Under the pieces are notes generated by a model. The model worked only from the letters and a program-made list of their open reading frames with translations, was not told the DNA's origin and did not search any database. A stretch of DNA of 64,000 bases from Defluviimonas salinarum. Lineage in GTDB: Bacteria > Pseudomonadota > Alphaproteobacteria > Rhodobacterales > Rhodobacteraceae. Below are positions 19,539 through 29,715 of the stretch, in pieces. Made by a program: the position numbers and the translations under genes. The DNA is taken from positions 1 through 64,000 of the forward strand of contig NZ_JAPDOG010000013.1 of the NCBI RefSeq assembly GCF_026013545.1, given 5' to 3'. Each line of letters begins with the position of its first letter. The first letter of the stretch is position 1.

Positions 19539-20198
19539 ATGCAGACCGCCGCGAAGTTCTGGGATGGCATCGCCGAGAAATATGCGAAGTCGCCCATCCG
19601 GGACATGGAGTCCTACACGTACACGCTGGAGCGGACCCGCTCCTACCTTTCCCCGGACGACCGGGTGCTGGAGCTTGGCTGCGGCACCGGATCGACCGCG
19701 CTGCTTCTGGCGCCGCGCGTCGGCGAGATCACGGCGAGCGATGTCTCGCCGGCGATGATCGCGGTCGGGCGGCGGAAGGCCGAGGCGGAGGGGGTTTCGA
19801 ACATCCGCTTCACCGCCGTCGATGTACTCGACGAGGCGCCGGGCGAGGGGGAATATGACGCGGTTCTCGCCTTCAACCTCCTGCATCTCCTGCCCGATCC
19901 GGAGCGGGCCCTGCGTCGGATCGCGGCGCGTCTGAAGCCGGGCGGGCTCTTCATCTCGAAGACGATCTGCCTGCCCGAACCGGGCTCGGGCTGGACGCGA
20001 GAACGGCTGGTGCTGACGCTTATGCGGGGGGCGCTGCCGGTCATGCAGCTTTTGGGAAAGGCACCCTTCGTGCGGTTCACGCGCATCGCCGAGCTGGAGG
20101 CGATGGTGACGGCGGCCGGGTTCAGGATCATCGAGACCGGTAACTATCCCGTCCAGCCGCCGCGGCGTTACATCGTGGCGCGGAAGGTGGCGGGCTGA
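19539..20198 (+). CDS. Class I SAM-dependent methyltransferase
   Basis: 219 residues. Motif I is VLELGCGTGSTALLLAPRVG; then SDVSPAMIAVGRRKAEAEG (motif II/III region) and FNLLHLLPDPERAL with LKPGGLFISKT (motif V/VI). Resembles the UbiE/Methyltransf_11 group of small-molecule methyltransferases; substrate not predictable. Divergent from a LysR regulator. Confidence 0.85.
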   Translation: MQTAAKFWDGIAEKYAKSPIRDMESYTYTLERTRSYLSPDDRVLELGCGTGSTALLLAPRVGEITASDVSPAMIAVGRRKAEAEGVSNIRFTAVDVLDEAPGEGEYDAVLAFNLLHLLPDPERALRRIAARLKPGGLFISKTICLPEPGSGWTRERLVLTLMRGALPVMQLLGKAPFVRFTRIAELEAMVTAAGFRIIETGNYPVQPPRRYIVARKVAG

Positions 20199-20270
20199 CC
20201 GGGGCGCCGCGCTTGGCCGGGGCGGGCGGGTCTGGCAGACTGGGACGGTTCCGATCGGAAGGAGGGCCGC

Positions 20271-20912
20271 ATGTTCACCGACCGCGTCGAGGCCGGGCGG
20301 AAAATGGCCGACGAGATCGAGGCGCTGGCGCCGGAAATGCCGGTCGTGCTGGCGCTGCCGCGCGGCGGCGTGCCGGTGGCGGCGGAGATCGCGGCGCGGC
20401 TCGGTGCGCCCCTGGGGCTGATCCTCGTGCGCAAGATCGGCGTGCCGGGGCATGAGGAACTGGCGGCGGGCGCGGTGGCCGAGGGCGGCGCGCCGGTCTT
20501 CAATCCCGATGTGCTGGCGTCGATCCGGCGAGGCCCGGAGGATTTCGCCGATGCCGTCGCGGCCAAGCGGCGCGAGATGGCGGAACGGAGACGGATCTAT
20601 CTTGGCGACCGGGCCGAGCCTGACCTCGCGGGAGCGACCGCGATCGTCGTCGACGACGGCATCGCCACCGGCGCGACGCTTCGGGCCGCGCTCGGGGCGC
20701 TGAGGGCGGCGGGGCCGGCGGCGATCGTGCTCGCCGTTCCGGTGGCGCCGGAGGAGGCGCTGGCGGAGTTCGCGGGTCTTGCCGACCGGGTGATCTGCCT
20801 TCAGACGCCGCGCCCCTTCATCGCCGTCGGCGCGCATTACCGCGCCTTCCCGCAGGTGGCGGATGCCGAGGTGGTGGCGCTGCTCGATTCCGCCGACGGG
20901 CGCGGCGGCTAG
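20271..20912 (+). CDS. Phosphoribosyltransferase family protein
   Basis: 213 residues with the type I phosphoribosyltransferase fold. The PRPP loop is TAIVVDDGIATGATLRAALG; the N-terminal segment VVLALPRGGVPVAAEIAARL and the insert ILVRKIGVPGHEELAAGAVA are typical of the group often annotated as predicted phosphoribosyltransferase, sometimes fused to alpha/beta hydrolases. The substrate base is unknown. It is followed 75 bases later by mscL with no overlap. Confidence 0.85.
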   Translation: MFTDRVEAGRKMADEIEALAPEMPVVLALPRGGVPVAAEIAARLGAPLGLILVRKIGVPGHEELAAGAVAEGGAPVFNPDVLASIRRGPEDFADAVAAKRREMAERRRIYLGDRAEPDLAGATAIVVDDGIATGATLRAALGALRAAGPAAIVLAVPVAPEEALAEFAGLADRVICLQTPRPFIAVGAHYRAFPQVADAEVVALLDSADGRGG

Positions 20913-20987
20913 CGCCGGGGGCTTGCCATCCGGCCCATGCCCCGTGCTAGGCTCGCGCGGCGCAACATTTACCGGCAGGGACAGGAT

Positions 20988-21380
20988 ATGCTCAAGGAAT
21001 TCAGGCAGTTCGTCGCTCGCGGCAATGTCATGGACATGGCCGTCGGGATCATCATCGGCGCGGCGTTCACCGCGATCGTGACCTCGGTTGTCGAGGACCT
21101 GATCAACCCGATCATCTCGCTCTTCACCGGCGGGCTCGACTTTTCCGGCCTCGGCGTCCGGCTCGGCGAGGGCGAGGGGGCGGCGGTCTTCGGCTACGGC
21201 AACTTCATCATGGCGCTGATCAACTTCCTGATCATCGCCTGGGTCGTGTTCCTGCTCGTCAAAGGCGTGAACCGGATCAAGGACGCGGTGATGAAAGCCG
21301 AGGAGGCGGCGCCGGCGCCGTCCGGGCCGACCGAGATCGAGCTTCTGACCGAGATCCGCGACGCGCTGAAGAAGGGCTGA
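20988..21380 (+). CDS. mscL: Large-conductance mechanosensitive channel
   Basis: 130 residues. [20 protein letters not shown], first membrane helix to about residue 45, periplasmic loop, second helix [20 protein letters not shown], and the C-terminal helix bundle ([12 protein letters not shown]). It forms a pentamer that opens on hypo-osmotic shock. The start with MLKEF is chosen over an upstream in-frame ATG because it matches the family and has AGGGACAGG before it. Confidence 0.97.
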   Translation: MLKEFRQFVARGNVMDMAVGIIIGAAFTAIVTSVVEDLINPIISLFTGGLDFSGLGVRLGEGEGAAVFGYGNFIMALINFLIIAWVVFLLVKGVNRIKDAVMKAEEAAPAPSGPTEIELLTEIRDALKKG

Positions 21381-21530
21381 GGGGGCGGGCGCAAGGCAGG
21401 TGGCGCGATCGCGGGCCCGCGTGCTTTGCGGGCACTGCGGTCACCTCTCGGGCGCCGCCTCTCCGAGGCTTTGTTGCGCTCGTCGGTGAGCAGGACTCAC
21501 TTCTCGAATCCAGAGCGTTAGCGCATGCTA

Positions 21531-22007
21531 GAACCATCTTGCGCCCGCTCCCGAATGGCCGACCGGTCGGACCTGACGCGTCGCCGTCCCCGCGTCTGGC
21601 AATGGCCGCGTAGCGGGCGCGGGTGGCGCAAGCGCCCTTTGCCGTGACCCTCTCGATGGCCCCGACCTCCGACGCATCGGCGTCGATGCCGAAAGGCACT
21701 TCCGGCCATGCGCGCCGCCTGGATGGCCCGTGTTTCCCGGCGAGCCACACCTCGTCATTCCCGGCCCTGATACCCCTCACCGGTTCGGCGTGCTGAAAGC
21801 CGGTACCGGCAATTCGAGCCCGGCCAGGTCCGGCAGGCTGGCGGCTTCTGTCTGCCCGCACAGCCCGGCGAACCGGCTGGAGTCGCATGGTGAGACCTTC
21901 ACCCGATTTGCCCCACAAACCCCGGGGCGGAAAACAGCACATGCCGGGCAGGTTCGGTGTCGAACCCCATGCCAGAAAGCCGTGGGAAAGCCCCATCGAA
22001 GCACCGC
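21531..22007 (-). pseudogene. Degenerate IS5-family transposase
   Basis: The 770 bases between mscL and valS hold no intact gene, but minus-strand translation shows pieces of one IS5-type transposase in order. Near 21780–21860 SLPDLAGLELPVPAFSTPNR matches the family LAGLDW.VPDFSTLSRR segment. Then, after a frameshift, 21540–21765 gives WLAGKHGPSRRRAWPEVPFG-IDADASEVGAIE and VTAKGACATRARYAAIARRG, matching the catalytic-core pattern VTADGAYDTRKCHDAIAARG. About 40 residues between GAIE and RVTA are missing, and C-terminal domains are not recognisable. No inverted ends were found. Confidence 0.7.
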
Positions 22008-22151
22008 AACTTGGCAGCGTGACGCCCGGCCGTGCAAGCACCCTGCAGCGGCAACAGCCCGAAGCAGACCGGCGGCAAGGTCCGAGCCCCGCCCCTTTCC
22101 CTTCCCGCGCCCTTTCGCTAAGGAAAACGCGACAAGGAACGGGACCCGACG

Positions 22152-25100
22152 ATGCCGATGGAAAAGACCTTCAACGCGGCGGAAGCCGAAGAACGCCTCT
22201 ACGCCGCCTGGGAAAGCGCCGGCGCCTTCAAGGCCGGCGCCAACGCCAAACCGGGCGCCGAGACCTTCTGCATCATGATCCCGCCGCCGAACGTGACGGG
22301 CTCGCTCCACATGGGCCACGCGTTCAACAACACGCTCCAGGACATCCTCGTCCGCTGGCACCGGATGCGCGGCTTCGACACGCTCTGGCAGCCGGGGCAA
22401 GACCATGCCGGCATCGCCACCCAGATGGTCGTCGAGCGCGAGCTCGCCAAGGACAAGTCCAACGCCACCCGCCGCGAGATGGGCCGCGAGAAGTTCCTCG
22501 AGAAGGTCTGGGAGTGGAAGGGCAAGTCCGGCGACACGATCATCACCCAGCTGAAGCGCCTCGGCGCCTCCTGCGACTGGTCCAGGAACGCCTTCACCAT
22601 GTCCGGCGCCCCCGGCGCCCCCGCCTCGGACGAGGGCAATTTCCACGATGCCGTGATCAAGGTCTTCGTGGACATGTACGACAAGGGCCTGATCTACCGC
22701 GGCAAGCGCCTCGTGAACTGGGACCCGCATTTCGAGACCGCGATCTCCGACCTCGAGGTCGAGCAGATCGAGGTGCAGGGCCACATGTGGCACTTCAAGT
22801 ACCCGCTCGCCGGCGGCGAGACCTATGAGTACGTCGAGAAGGACGAAGACGGCAACGTCACCCTGCGCGAGACCCGCGACTACATCTCCATCGCCACCAC
22901 GCGCCCCGAGACCATGCTCGGCGACGGCGCCGTCGCGGTCCACCCGTCGGACGAGCGCTACGCCCCGATTGTCGGCAAGCTCTGCGAAATCCCGGTGGGA
23001 CCGAAGGAACACCGCCGCCTGATCCCGATCATCACCGACGAATACCCCGACCGGACCTTCGGCTCGGGCGCGGTGAAGATCACCGGCGCGCATGACTTCA
23101 ACGACTACGGCGTCGCCAAGCGCGGCAATATCCCCTGCTACCGGCTGATGGACACCAAGGCCCATATGCGCGCCGACGGCGCGCCCTACGCCGAGGCCGC
23201 CGCCGTGGCCATGGCCGTCGCCCGGGGCGAAAAGACTCTGACCGAGGCCGAGACCGACGCGCTCAACCTCGTCCCCGACGACCTCCGCGGCCTCGACCGC
23301 TACGAGGCCAGGAAGCGCGTGATCGACCAGATCACCGCCGAGGGCCTCGCGGTCACGGTCCTCACGAAGTCCATCGACAAGGAAACCGGCGCCGAGCACC
23401 TCGAACGCCTGCCGCTGGTCGAGCAGAACAAGATGATGCAGCCGCATGGCGACCGCTCCAAGGTCGTCATCGAGCCGATGCTGACCGACCAGTGGTTCGT
23501 CGACACCGCGAAGATCGTCGAACCGGCGCTGGAGGCCGTCCGCAAGGGCATGGCAGCGCAGGAGGCAGGGCAGTTCGACGAGACTGCGAACTACACCCGG
23601 ATTCTCCCCGAACGCGACGCCAAGACCTATTTCCACTGGCTCGAGAACATCGAGCCCTGGTGCATCTCCCGCCAGCTCTGGTGGGGCCACCAGATTCCGG
23701 TGTGGTACGGGCCGGAAGAAAACACAATTGAAGGTCGAAAGAACGGTTTCGCCGCCGAGGATTATGTTGTCCCGTTCTGTGGCGCGCATTTTTCAGACGT
23801 CGTCGCTCGAGCTGCGGCGAAATATGGCGTCTCGAATGTCGTTGAATTCGAAGAAGTCCAACCGAGCGGTGGGCAGTGGACACCGGACGACGAGTATTGC
23901 TCCAGACTCTCCGAAGGAAAGACCGAGGAAGAAGCGCTCGATTTCGTCATGCTCCGCCGTGACCCCGACGTCCTCGACACCTGGTTCTCCTCCGGCCTCT
24001 GGCCCATCGGCACGCTCGGCTGGCCCGAGGAGACCGAGGAGCTGAAGAAATACTTCCCGACCGACGTCCTCGTCACCGGTTTCGACATCATCTTCTTCTG
24101 GGTCGCCCGGATGATGATGATGCAGCTTGCCGTCGTCGATCAGGTCCCCTTCCACACCGTCTATGTCCACGCCCTCGTCCGCGACGAGAAGGGCAAGAAG
24201 ATGTCGAAGTCCCTGGGCAACGTCCTCGACCCCCTCGACCTCATCGCCGAATACGGCGCCGACGCGGTCCGCTTCACCCTGACCGCGATGGCCGCGATGG
24301 GCCGCGACCTCAAGCTCTCCAAGGACCGCATCGCCGGCTACCGCAACTTCACGACGAAGCTCTGGAACGCCACCCGCTTCGCCGAGATGAACGGCGCGCT
24401 TCGCCGCGACGTCGGCCATACGCCTGCCATACATTTTTCCGACACTTCGCATACCGTGAACCGCTGGATCATCGGCGAGACCGCCCGCGCCCGGCTGGCG
24501 GTGGACGAGGCGCTCGCGGCCTACCGCTTCAACGATGCCGCCAACACCCTCTACGCCTTCGTCTGGGGCAAGGTCTGCGACTGGTATGTCGAGTTCGCCA
24601 AGCCCCTGATGGACGGCGACGACGCCGCCGAGACCCGCGCGACGATGGCCTGGGTGCTCGACCAGTGCTACATCCTCCTGCACCCCTTCATGCCCTTCAT
24701 CACCGAGGAGCTCTGGGGCCAGACCGGAACCCGCGAGAAGCTCCTCGTCCACGCCGAATGGCCGGAGTACGGCGCTGATTTCATTGACGAAACCGCCGAC
24801 CGCGAGATGAACTGGGTGATCGCCCTCATCGAGGAAATCCGCTCCGCTCGCGCCCAGATGCACGTGCCGGCGGGCCTCAAACTCCCCCTCGTGATGACCG
24901 CGATGGACGAGAAGGGCCGCGCCGCCTTCGCCCGCAACGAGCCGATGATCACCCGCCTCGCGCGGCTCGACGGCATGACCGAGGGCACGGCCCCGAAAGG
25001 CGCGATCACGGTTCCGGTCGAGGGCGGCAGCTTCGCCATCCCGCTCGAGGGCGTGATCGACATCGCCGAGGAAAAGGCGCGCCTTTCCAAGACCTTGGAG

Positions 25101-25268
25101 AAACTGGAGAAGGATCTGAACGGCCTCAGGGGCCGTCTCTCCAACCCCAAGTTCGTCGAAAGTGCCCCCGAGGAGATCGTCGAGGAAACCCGCGAGAAAC
25201 TCACCCTCGGCGAGGACGAGGCCGCGAAACTGAAAGCCGCCCTGAAGCGCCTGTCCGAAATCGGCTAG
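22152..25268 (+). CDS. valS: Valyl-tRNA synthetase
   Basis: 1,038 residues, class I. HIGH-type motif in [20 protein letters not shown], editing (CP1) domain with [20 protein letters not shown], and KMSKS in [14 protein letters not shown]-terminal coiled coil ([20 protein letters not shown]). The N-terminal part is typical. Residues 522–603 between HQIPVWYGP and [11 protein letters not shown] are about 82 long where I recall about 35 in relatives, with lower G+C (see 23715–23960). In other alphaproteobacteria valS lies beside popZ; here popZ is 4.5 kb away. Confidence 0.95.
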   Translation: MPMEKTFNAAEAEERLYAAWESAGAFKAGANAKPGAETFCIMIPPPNVTGSLHMGHAFNNTLQDILVRWHRMRGFDTLWQPGQDHAGIATQMVVERELAKDKSNATRREMGREKFLEKVWEWKGKSGDTIITQLKRLGASCDWSRNAFTMSGAPGAPASDEGNFHDAVIKVFVDMYDKGLIYRGKRLVNWDPHFETAISDLEVEQIEVQGHMWHFKYPLAGGETYEYVEKDEDGNVTLRETRDYISIATTRPETMLGDGAVAVHPSDERYAPIVGKLCEIPVGPKEHRRLIPIITDEYPDRTFGSGAVKITGAHDFNDYGVAKRGNIPCYRLMDTKAHMRADGAPYAEAAAVAMAVARGEKTLTEAETDALNLVPDDLRGLDRYEARKRVIDQITAEGLAVTVLTKSIDKETGAEHLERLPLVEQNKMMQPHGDRSKVVIEPMLTDQWFVDTAKIVEPALEAVRKGMAAQEAGQFDETANYTRILPERDAKTYFHWLENIEPWCISRQLWWGHQIPVWYGPEENTIEGRKNGFAAEDYVVPFCGAHFSDVVARAAAKYGVSNVVEFEEVQPSGGQWTPDDEYCSRLSEGKTEEEALDFVMLRRDPDVLDTWFSSGLWPIGTLGWPEETEELKKYFPTDVLVTGFDIIFFWVARMMMMQLAVVDQVPFHTVYVHALVRDEKGKKMSKSLGNVLDPLDLIAEYGADAVRFTLTAMAAMGRDLKLSKDRIAGYRNFTTKLWNATRFAEMNGALRRDVGHTPAIHFSDTSHTVNRWIIGETARARLAVDEALAAYRFNDAANTLYAFVWGKVCDWYVEFAKPLMDGDDAAETRATMAWVLDQCYILLHPFMPFITEELWGQTGTREKLLVHAEWPEYGADFIDETADREMNWVIALIEEIRSARAQMHVPAGLKLPLVMTAMDEKGRAAFARNEPMITRLARLDGMTEGTAPKGAITVPVEGGSFAIPLEGVIDIAEEKARLSKTLEKLEKDLNGLRGRLSNPKFVESAPEEIVEETREKLTLGEDEAAKLKAALKRLSEIG
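23715..23960 (+). other. Low-G+C in-frame expansion within valS
   Basis: Codes residues 522–603 ([20 protein letters not shown] onward to LDFVMLRR). Counted over 23761–23880: 65 G+C of 120 (54%) against roughly two thirds in the adjoining valS sequence, with A/T-ending codons (att, tat, gtt) rare elsewhere in the gene. The frame is kept. It lies in the variable linker between the zinc-ribbon-like insert and the catalytic core. Confidence 0.55.
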
Positions 25269-25298
25269 GCTTCTTCATTGCCCAAATACCCCGGGGGT

Positions 25299-25317
25299 CC
25301 GGGGGCAGCGCCCCCGG
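25299..25317. repeat. GC-rich hairpin in the valS–aminotransferase gap (REP-like)
   Basis: CCGGGGGC-AGC-GCCCCCGG, a perfect eight-pair hairpin, preceded by CCCAAATACCCCGGGGG. No T-run follows, so it is not a canonical terminator. The CCCAAATA…GGGGGCAGCGCCCCC block resembles short intergenic palindromes I have seen scattered in Rhodobacterales genomes. Confidence 0.5.
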
Positions 25318-25343
25318 CCTCGCCACCTGACGAGAGGCCAGCC

Positions 25344-26450
25344 ATGACCGGACCCCGCTACACGCAACTCGTCGCAAGCCTCCCCGCCACCGTGCCCTTC
25401 GTCGGCCCGGAAACCCAGGAACGCACCCGCAACCGCCCCTTCGCCGCCCGACTCGGCGCCAACGAGAACCTCTTCGGCCCCTCGCCGAAAGCCGTCGAGG
25501 CGATGGCGAAAGCTGCCCGCGATATCTGGATGTACGGCGATCCGGAAAACCATGACCTCCGCCACGCGCTCGCCGCGCATCACCGGGTCGAACTGGAAAA
25601 TATCGTTGTGGGAGAAGGGATTGACGGCCTTCTCGGCTACCTCGTCCGGATGCTCGTCGGCCCCGGCGACGCGGTCGTCACCTCCGAGGGCGCCTATCCG
25701 ACGTTCAACTTCCACGTGGCGGGCTTCGGCGGCACGCTCCACAAGGTGCCCTACCGGGGCGACCACGAGGACCCCGAGGCGTTGATCGCGAGGGCCAGGG
25801 ACACCCGGGCGAAGCTCATCTACCTCGCCAACCCCGACAATCCGATGGGCTCGTGGCACAATGCCGAAACCATCTCCCGAATGATCGCGGCGATTCCGGA
25901 CGGCACGCTTCTCGCCCTCGACGAGGCCTATGTCGAGCTTGCCCCCGAAGGCACCGCCCCCGCCATCGACGCGGACGACCCGAGGGTCATCCGGATGCGC
26001 ACCTTCTCCAAGGGCTACGGCATGGCCGGCGCGCGGGTGGGCTATGCCATCGGTGAGGCCGGCCTCATCACCGCCTTCAACAAGATCCGCAACCATTTCG
26101 GCATGTGCCGCATCAGCCAGGCCGGCGCGCTCGCGGCGCTTCAGGACCAGCCTCACCTCGCCGACATCCGCGCGAAGGTCGCCGCCGCCTGGGACGAGAT
26201 CGGGCGTATCGCCTCGGCGAACGGCCTCGTGGCGCTGCCCTCGGCCACCAACTTCGTGACGGTCGATTGCGGCCGGGATGGCAGTTTCGCGCGTCTCGTG
26301 CTCGCCGAACTCACCGCCCGCGACATCTTCGTCCGCATGCCCTTCGTCGCCCCCCACGACCGCTGCATCCGGGTGAGCTGCGGCCGCCCTGAAGACCTCG
26401 CCCGCTTCGCCGAGGCCCTGCCGGAGGCGCTGGCGGCCGCGCGCGGCTAA
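25344..26450 (+). CDS. HisC-like PLP-dependent aminotransferase (class I/II)
   Basis: 368 residues. RLGANENLFGPSPKAVEAMA is the histidinol-phosphate aminotransferase-type opening; NPDNPMGSWH binds the cofactor and the PLP lysine is in RTFSKGYGMAGARVGYA. ATG at 25344 has GAGAGG upstream; an in-frame start in the hairpin region is rejected. Rhodobacterales usually have a separate true hisC, so this could act on histidinol phosphate, an aromatic acid or another amino acid. Its stop overlaps the stop of the convergent class V aminotransferase. Confidence 0.8.
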   Translation: MTGPRYTQLVASLPATVPFVGPETQERTRNRPFAARLGANENLFGPSPKAVEAMAKAARDIWMYGDPENHDLRHALAAHHRVELENIVVGEGIDGLLGYLVRMLVGPGDAVVTSEGAYPTFNFHVAGFGGTLHKVPYRGDHEDPEALIARARDTRAKLIYLANPDNPMGSWHNAETISRMIAAIPDGTLLALDEAYVELAPEGTAPAIDADDPRVIRMRTFSKGYGMAGARVGYAIGEAGLITAFNKIRNHFGMCRISQAGALAALQDQPHLADIRAKVAAAWDEIGRIASANGLVALPSATNFVTVDCGRDGSFARLVLAELTARDIFVRMPFVAPHDRCIRVSCGRPEDLARFAEALPEALAAARG

Positions 26451-27649
26451 CCAGCCCCGGCCACGACCTCGGCGGCCGCGTCGAGCGCCCCTGGCCCGTG
26501 GGGGATGTCGAGCGCGCGCATCCCGGCCTCCATCACCGCGAGCGTTCCGAGCGTCATGTGGGCGTTCACATGGCCCATATGCGCCACGCGCAGGAAATCG
26601 TCGCGGGCCGGATCGTCCGGCTCGACCATGCCGATCCCGACCCCGAGCGTCACCCCTGCCACCGCTTCGCACCAAGCCCGGAGCCGCGCGGCGCCGCCGC
26701 CGCCGATCCGCGCTGCCGTCACCGCATGGCTGCGGTCACCCGGGGCGGCGATGTTGAGTGCAATGTCACCGCCCCGACCCCAGGCGTCGAACGCCGCCCA
26801 GACCGCGCGGGCGAGCACGGCATGGCGCGCCCAGGCGGCCTCCAGACCCTCCTCGTGCAGCAGCATCGTCAGGGCTTCGCGCAGGCCGTAGAGGTGATGG
26901 GTCGGCGGCGTGCCGCCGAATCGGTGCCAGAACTCCGCCGGATCGGCGCGCGACTCGAACTCCCAATAGGGGGTGCGCAGGTCGGCATCGCGCGCCGCGG
27001 TCCGCGCCCGGTCCGAGAGCCAGAGGAGGCCGATCCCCGGCGGGCACATCAGCCCCTTCTGGCTCGCCGCGACGAGCACGTCGATCCCCCAGTCGTCCAT
27101 CCGGAGCGCCTCGCAGCCGAGCGAGGCGACCGCGTCCACCGCGAGAAGCGCGGGGTGGCCGGCCACGTCGATCGCCGCCCGGACCGCGGCGAGGTCGTTG
27201 CGGACCGCGGTCGCGGTATCGACATGGGTCACGAGAACGGCGCGGATCTTTCGATCGGTGTCGGCCCCGAGCGCCGCGGCAATGGCGGCCGGATCGGCCG
27301 GTCGGCGCAGGCCGAAATCGATCCTCTCGACCGCGACGCCCATTCCTTCGGCGGCATTGGCCCAGCCCGCTCCGAAGGCACCGGTCACCGCCACCAGCGC
27401 CCGGTCGCCGCGCGAGAACATGTTGGCAATCGCCGCCTCCCAGGCGCCGTGGCCATTGCCGACATAGATCGCGACGGCGGCGCGGGTCGCGGCGGCCCGG
27501 CGGAGATCGGCGAGAACCCCCTCGGCCATCGCGATCAGCTCGCCGGCATAGATGTCGGGTGAGCCGCGATGCATCGCGGCGAGCACGCGGTCGGGCACGA
27601 CGGTGGGGCCGGGAATGGCGAGATAGCGGCGACCGTTCGACAGCGTCAT
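26447..27649 (-). CDS. Class V aminotransferase, alanine/serine–glyoxylate type
   Basis: 400 residues. IPGPTVVPDRVLAAMHR and the PLP-lysine motif VLVAASQKGLMCPPGIGLLW place it with alanine–glyoxylate, serine–glyoxylate and pyridoxamine–pyruvate aminotransferases. VDAVASLGCEALRMDDW holds the cofactor aspartate. The protein is richer in alanine than usual, but motifs are intact. Convergent with and overlapping the HisC-like gene by four bases; divergent from ygfZ. The natural amino donor is not clear. Confidence 0.8.
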   Translation of the reverse strand: MTLSNGRRYLAIPGPTVVPDRVLAAMHRGSPDIYAGELIAMAEGVLADLRRAAATRAAVAIYVGNGHGAWEAAIANMFSRGDRALVAVTGAFGAGWANAAEGMGVAVERIDFGLRRPADPAAIAAALGADTDRKIRAVLVTHVDTATAVRNDLAAVRAAIDVAGHPALLAVDAVASLGCEALRMDDWGIDVLVAASQKGLMCPPGIGLLWLSDRARTAARDADLRTPYWEFESRADPAEFWHRFGGTPPTHHLYGLREALTMLLHEEGLEAAWARHAVLARAVWAAFDAWGRGGDIALNIAAPGDRSHAVTAARIGGGGAARLRAWCEAVAGVTLGVGIGMVEPDDPARDDFLRVAHMGHVNAHMTLGTLAVMEAGMRALDIPHGPGALDAAAEVVAGAG

Positions 27650-27790
27650 CGTCTGGCTCCTCCTGTCAGGAACGACTATGCGCGGGCCCCATCGCAGGTC
27701 AACCGCGTCGAGAGCCCTTTACCTCCCGCGCCCGGAACGGCATCTTGCCGGTCCCGCCCCCGAGGGCGGTCAGGAAGAAGGACGCGAACG

Positions 27791-28543
27791 ATGACGGGCG
27801 AAGCCGCACCAGACCGCCGGGTGTTCGAGATTGCCGGGCGGGACGCGAAGCCGTTCCTGCAGGGCCTTGTCACGAACGATCTCGGGCGCCTGTCGGAGGG
27901 GCTCGTCTATGCCGCGCTCCTGTCGCCCCAGGGCAAGTACCTTGCCGATTTCTTTCTCGTTCCGGACGGGGACCGGATCCTGCTCGATGCCCACGCGACC
28001 CAGGCCGAGGCGCTCGGCCGGCGGCTCGCGATGTATCGGTTGCGGGCGGAGGTGACGATCACCCTGACCGATCTCAAGGTCACGCGCGGGCTCGGCGACG
28101 CGCCCGAGGGCGCCTTCGCCGATCCGCGCCACCCGGCGCTCGGCTGGAGGCGCTACGGGACCGAGGCGGGCGGCGCGCCGCAGATCGACTGGGACGCGAT
28201 CCGCGTCGCCCAGTGCATCCCCGAGACCGGGATCGAGCTGATCCCGGAGGAGAGCTACATCCTCGAAGCGGGCTTCGAGCGGCTCAACGGCGTCGACTTC
28301 CGCAAGGGCTGCTATGTCGGCCAAGAGGTCACCGCGCGGATGAAGCACAAGACCGAGCTCAGAAAAGGGCTCACCCGCGTGACAGTCGATGGCGAGGCTC
28401 CGGCCGAGACCGAGATCACCGCCGAGGGCAAGCCCGTCGGGCGGCTCTTCACCCGGTCCGGAGATCACGCAATCGCTTATCTGCGGCTCGACCGCGCGGG
28501 CGGCGAGATGCGGGCCGGTGCCGCGCGGATCGCGCTGGCATGA
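27791..28543 (+). CDS. ygfZ: YgfZ/IbaG-type folate-binding protein (iron–sulfur assembly)
   Basis: 250 residues, related to GcvT (glycine cleavage T). The hallmark RKGCYVGQEVTARMKHK is present, which is the YgfZ signature K-G-C-Y-x-G-Q-E. YgfZ binds tetrahydrofolate and supports maturation of some [4Fe–4S] enzymes. The start at 27791 is the first that gives the family N-terminus (VFEIAGRDAKPFLQGLVTND). Ends at a bidirectional terminator shared with efp. Confidence 0.9.
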   Translation: MTGEAAPDRRVFEIAGRDAKPFLQGLVTNDLGRLSEGLVYAALLSPQGKYLADFFLVPDGDRILLDAHATQAEALGRRLAMYRLRAEVTITLTDLKVTRGLGDAPEGAFADPRHPALGWRRYGTEAGGAPQIDWDAIRVAQCIPETGIELIPEESYILEAGFERLNGVDFRKGCYVGQEVTARMKHKTELRKGLTRVTVDGEAPAETEITAEGKPVGRLFTRSGDHAIAYLRLDRAGGEMRAGAARIALA

Positions 28544-28568
28544 AAAAGCCGCCCGTCGGGGCGGCTTT
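28543..28568 (-). terminator. Terminator of efp (also serves ygfZ)
   Basis: Stem AAGCCGCCC with GGGCGGCTT, followed on the minus strand by a TTTTT run. It lies just past the efp stop and overlaps the ygfZ stop; the plus-strand tail is only TTT, so it is stronger for efp. Confidence 0.8.
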
Positions 28569-28591
28569 CGGGTCAGGCAGTGCGGCGCGGC

Positions 28592-29155
28592 TCAGGCGCG
28601 TTCGCTGTATTCCATGAATTCGGTGTGGACGACGATGTCCTCGTCCTGGCCGATGAACGGCGGCACCATGATCCGGACGCCGTTGTCGAGGATCGCCGGC
28701 TTGTAGCTGTTGGCGGCGGTCTGGCCCTTCACCACCGGCTCGGTCTCCACGACCTTGCAGACGACCTTCTGCGGCAGCTGCATCGAGAGCGCCTCGTCGC
28801 CGTAATACTCGATCGTCGCGACCATGCCGTCCTGCAGGAACGGGCGGCGGTCACCGAGGAGGTCGGCCGGCAGCTCGATCTGCTCGAAGGTCTCGTTGTC
28901 CATGAAGACGAGCATGCCGTCGTTCTCGTAAAGGAACTGCTGGTCCTTCTGCTCGAGCCGCACCTGCTCGACCTTGTCTTCCGACCGGAAGCGCTCGTTG
29001 AGCTTGCGGCCGTCACGGAGGTTCTTCAGTTCGACCTGTGCGAAGGCGCCGCCCTTGCCGGGCTTGACGTGGTTGACCTTCACGGCAGCCCACAGGCCAC
29101 CGTCGTGCTCCAGGACGTTGCCGGGGCGGATTTCGTTGCCGTTGATCTTGGGCAT
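28592..29155 (-). CDS. efp: Translation elongation factor P
   Basis: 187 residues. [20 protein letters not shown], then [21 protein letters not shown]34 at the tip of KPGKGG is the residue that is modified (beta-lysylated) in bacteria of this type. Three beta-barrel domains; relieves stalling at polyproline. An upstream in-frame ATG at 29200 would add 15 residues and is rejected because the family starts at MPKIN. Confidence 0.97.
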   Translation of the reverse strand: MPKINGNEIRPGNVLEHDGGLWAAVKVNHVKPGKGGAFAQVELKNLRDGRKLNERFRSEDKVEQVRLEQKDQQFLYENDGMLVFMDNETFEQIELPADLLGDRRPFLQDGMVATIEYYGDEALSMQLPQKVVCKVVETEPVVKGQTAANSYKPAILDNGVRIMVPPFIGQDEDIVVHTEFMEYSERA

Positions 29156-29372
29156 GTCTCTAAACCTTGACGGAAGGTTGAATGGAACTGGGCGGCACAT
29201 ATATATGCCGGGCTTCGAGGTGACAAGCAGGCTAGATACTGTAGGCCCCGGAACGACCTATGCACAAGATGCATGGCAGTCATTCCAAAAGGGGAATACC
29301 GAATCGGGGGCGAAACACCATAGACAGCGGAACGCCGAGAAACACAAGAGCAAGAAGAACGGAAGTCAGGAA

Positions 29373-29693
29373 ATGCGCGATTTCGTGGATGGCACCGCAT
29401 TCAACTACGAGCAAGGCCAGAGGTCGCGTAAGCTTTTCGCGGCGGTGGTCCTTGCGGCGCTGGATGATGCGATTGCCGACGACAAGAAGTATGGCAACGG
29501 GCCGGAGCAGATTGCCCGCTGGGCGCGGTCGCGTGACGGCCGCGAGGTTCTGTCCTGTGCCGGGATCGACCCCAACGAGCGGGTCGTCAAGGGCCTGATG
29601 GAATTCGTCGGCAAGGGCATCCGTACCTCCGTCGCGCTGTCGCGCGAGGAAAGCGAACGGCGCCACGCGGCCGAGGAAGCCGAAGCGGCGTAA
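29373..29693 (+). CDS. DUF6280 family small protein
   Basis: 106 residues: MRDFVDGTAFNYEQGQRSRK, then LAALDDAIADDKKYGNGPEQ and WARSRDGREVLSCAGIDPNE. The sequence is nearly identical to the small conserved Rhodobacterales family DUF6280; its role is unknown. The frame is open further upstream across the efp leader, but MRDFV is the conserved start. It has AGGA immediately before the ATG. Followed by a strong terminator. Confidence 0.85.
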   Translation: MRDFVDGTAFNYEQGQRSRKLFAAVVLAALDDAIADDKKYGNGPEQIARWARSRDGREVLSCAGIDPNERVVKGLMEFVGKGIRTSVALSREESERRHAAEEAEAA

Positions 29694-29715
29694 GCAGGCC
29701 GGCGCAAGCAAAACG

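Noticed and set aside
21777-23789. A 670-codon minus-strand frame across valS and its leader
   Set aside because: Most is a shadow of valS; only its last 76 residues are meaningful, as part of the IS5 remnant.
25299-25317. Terminator of valS
   Set aside because: The hairpin is perfect but lacks a T-run; it fits a REP-like palindrome better.
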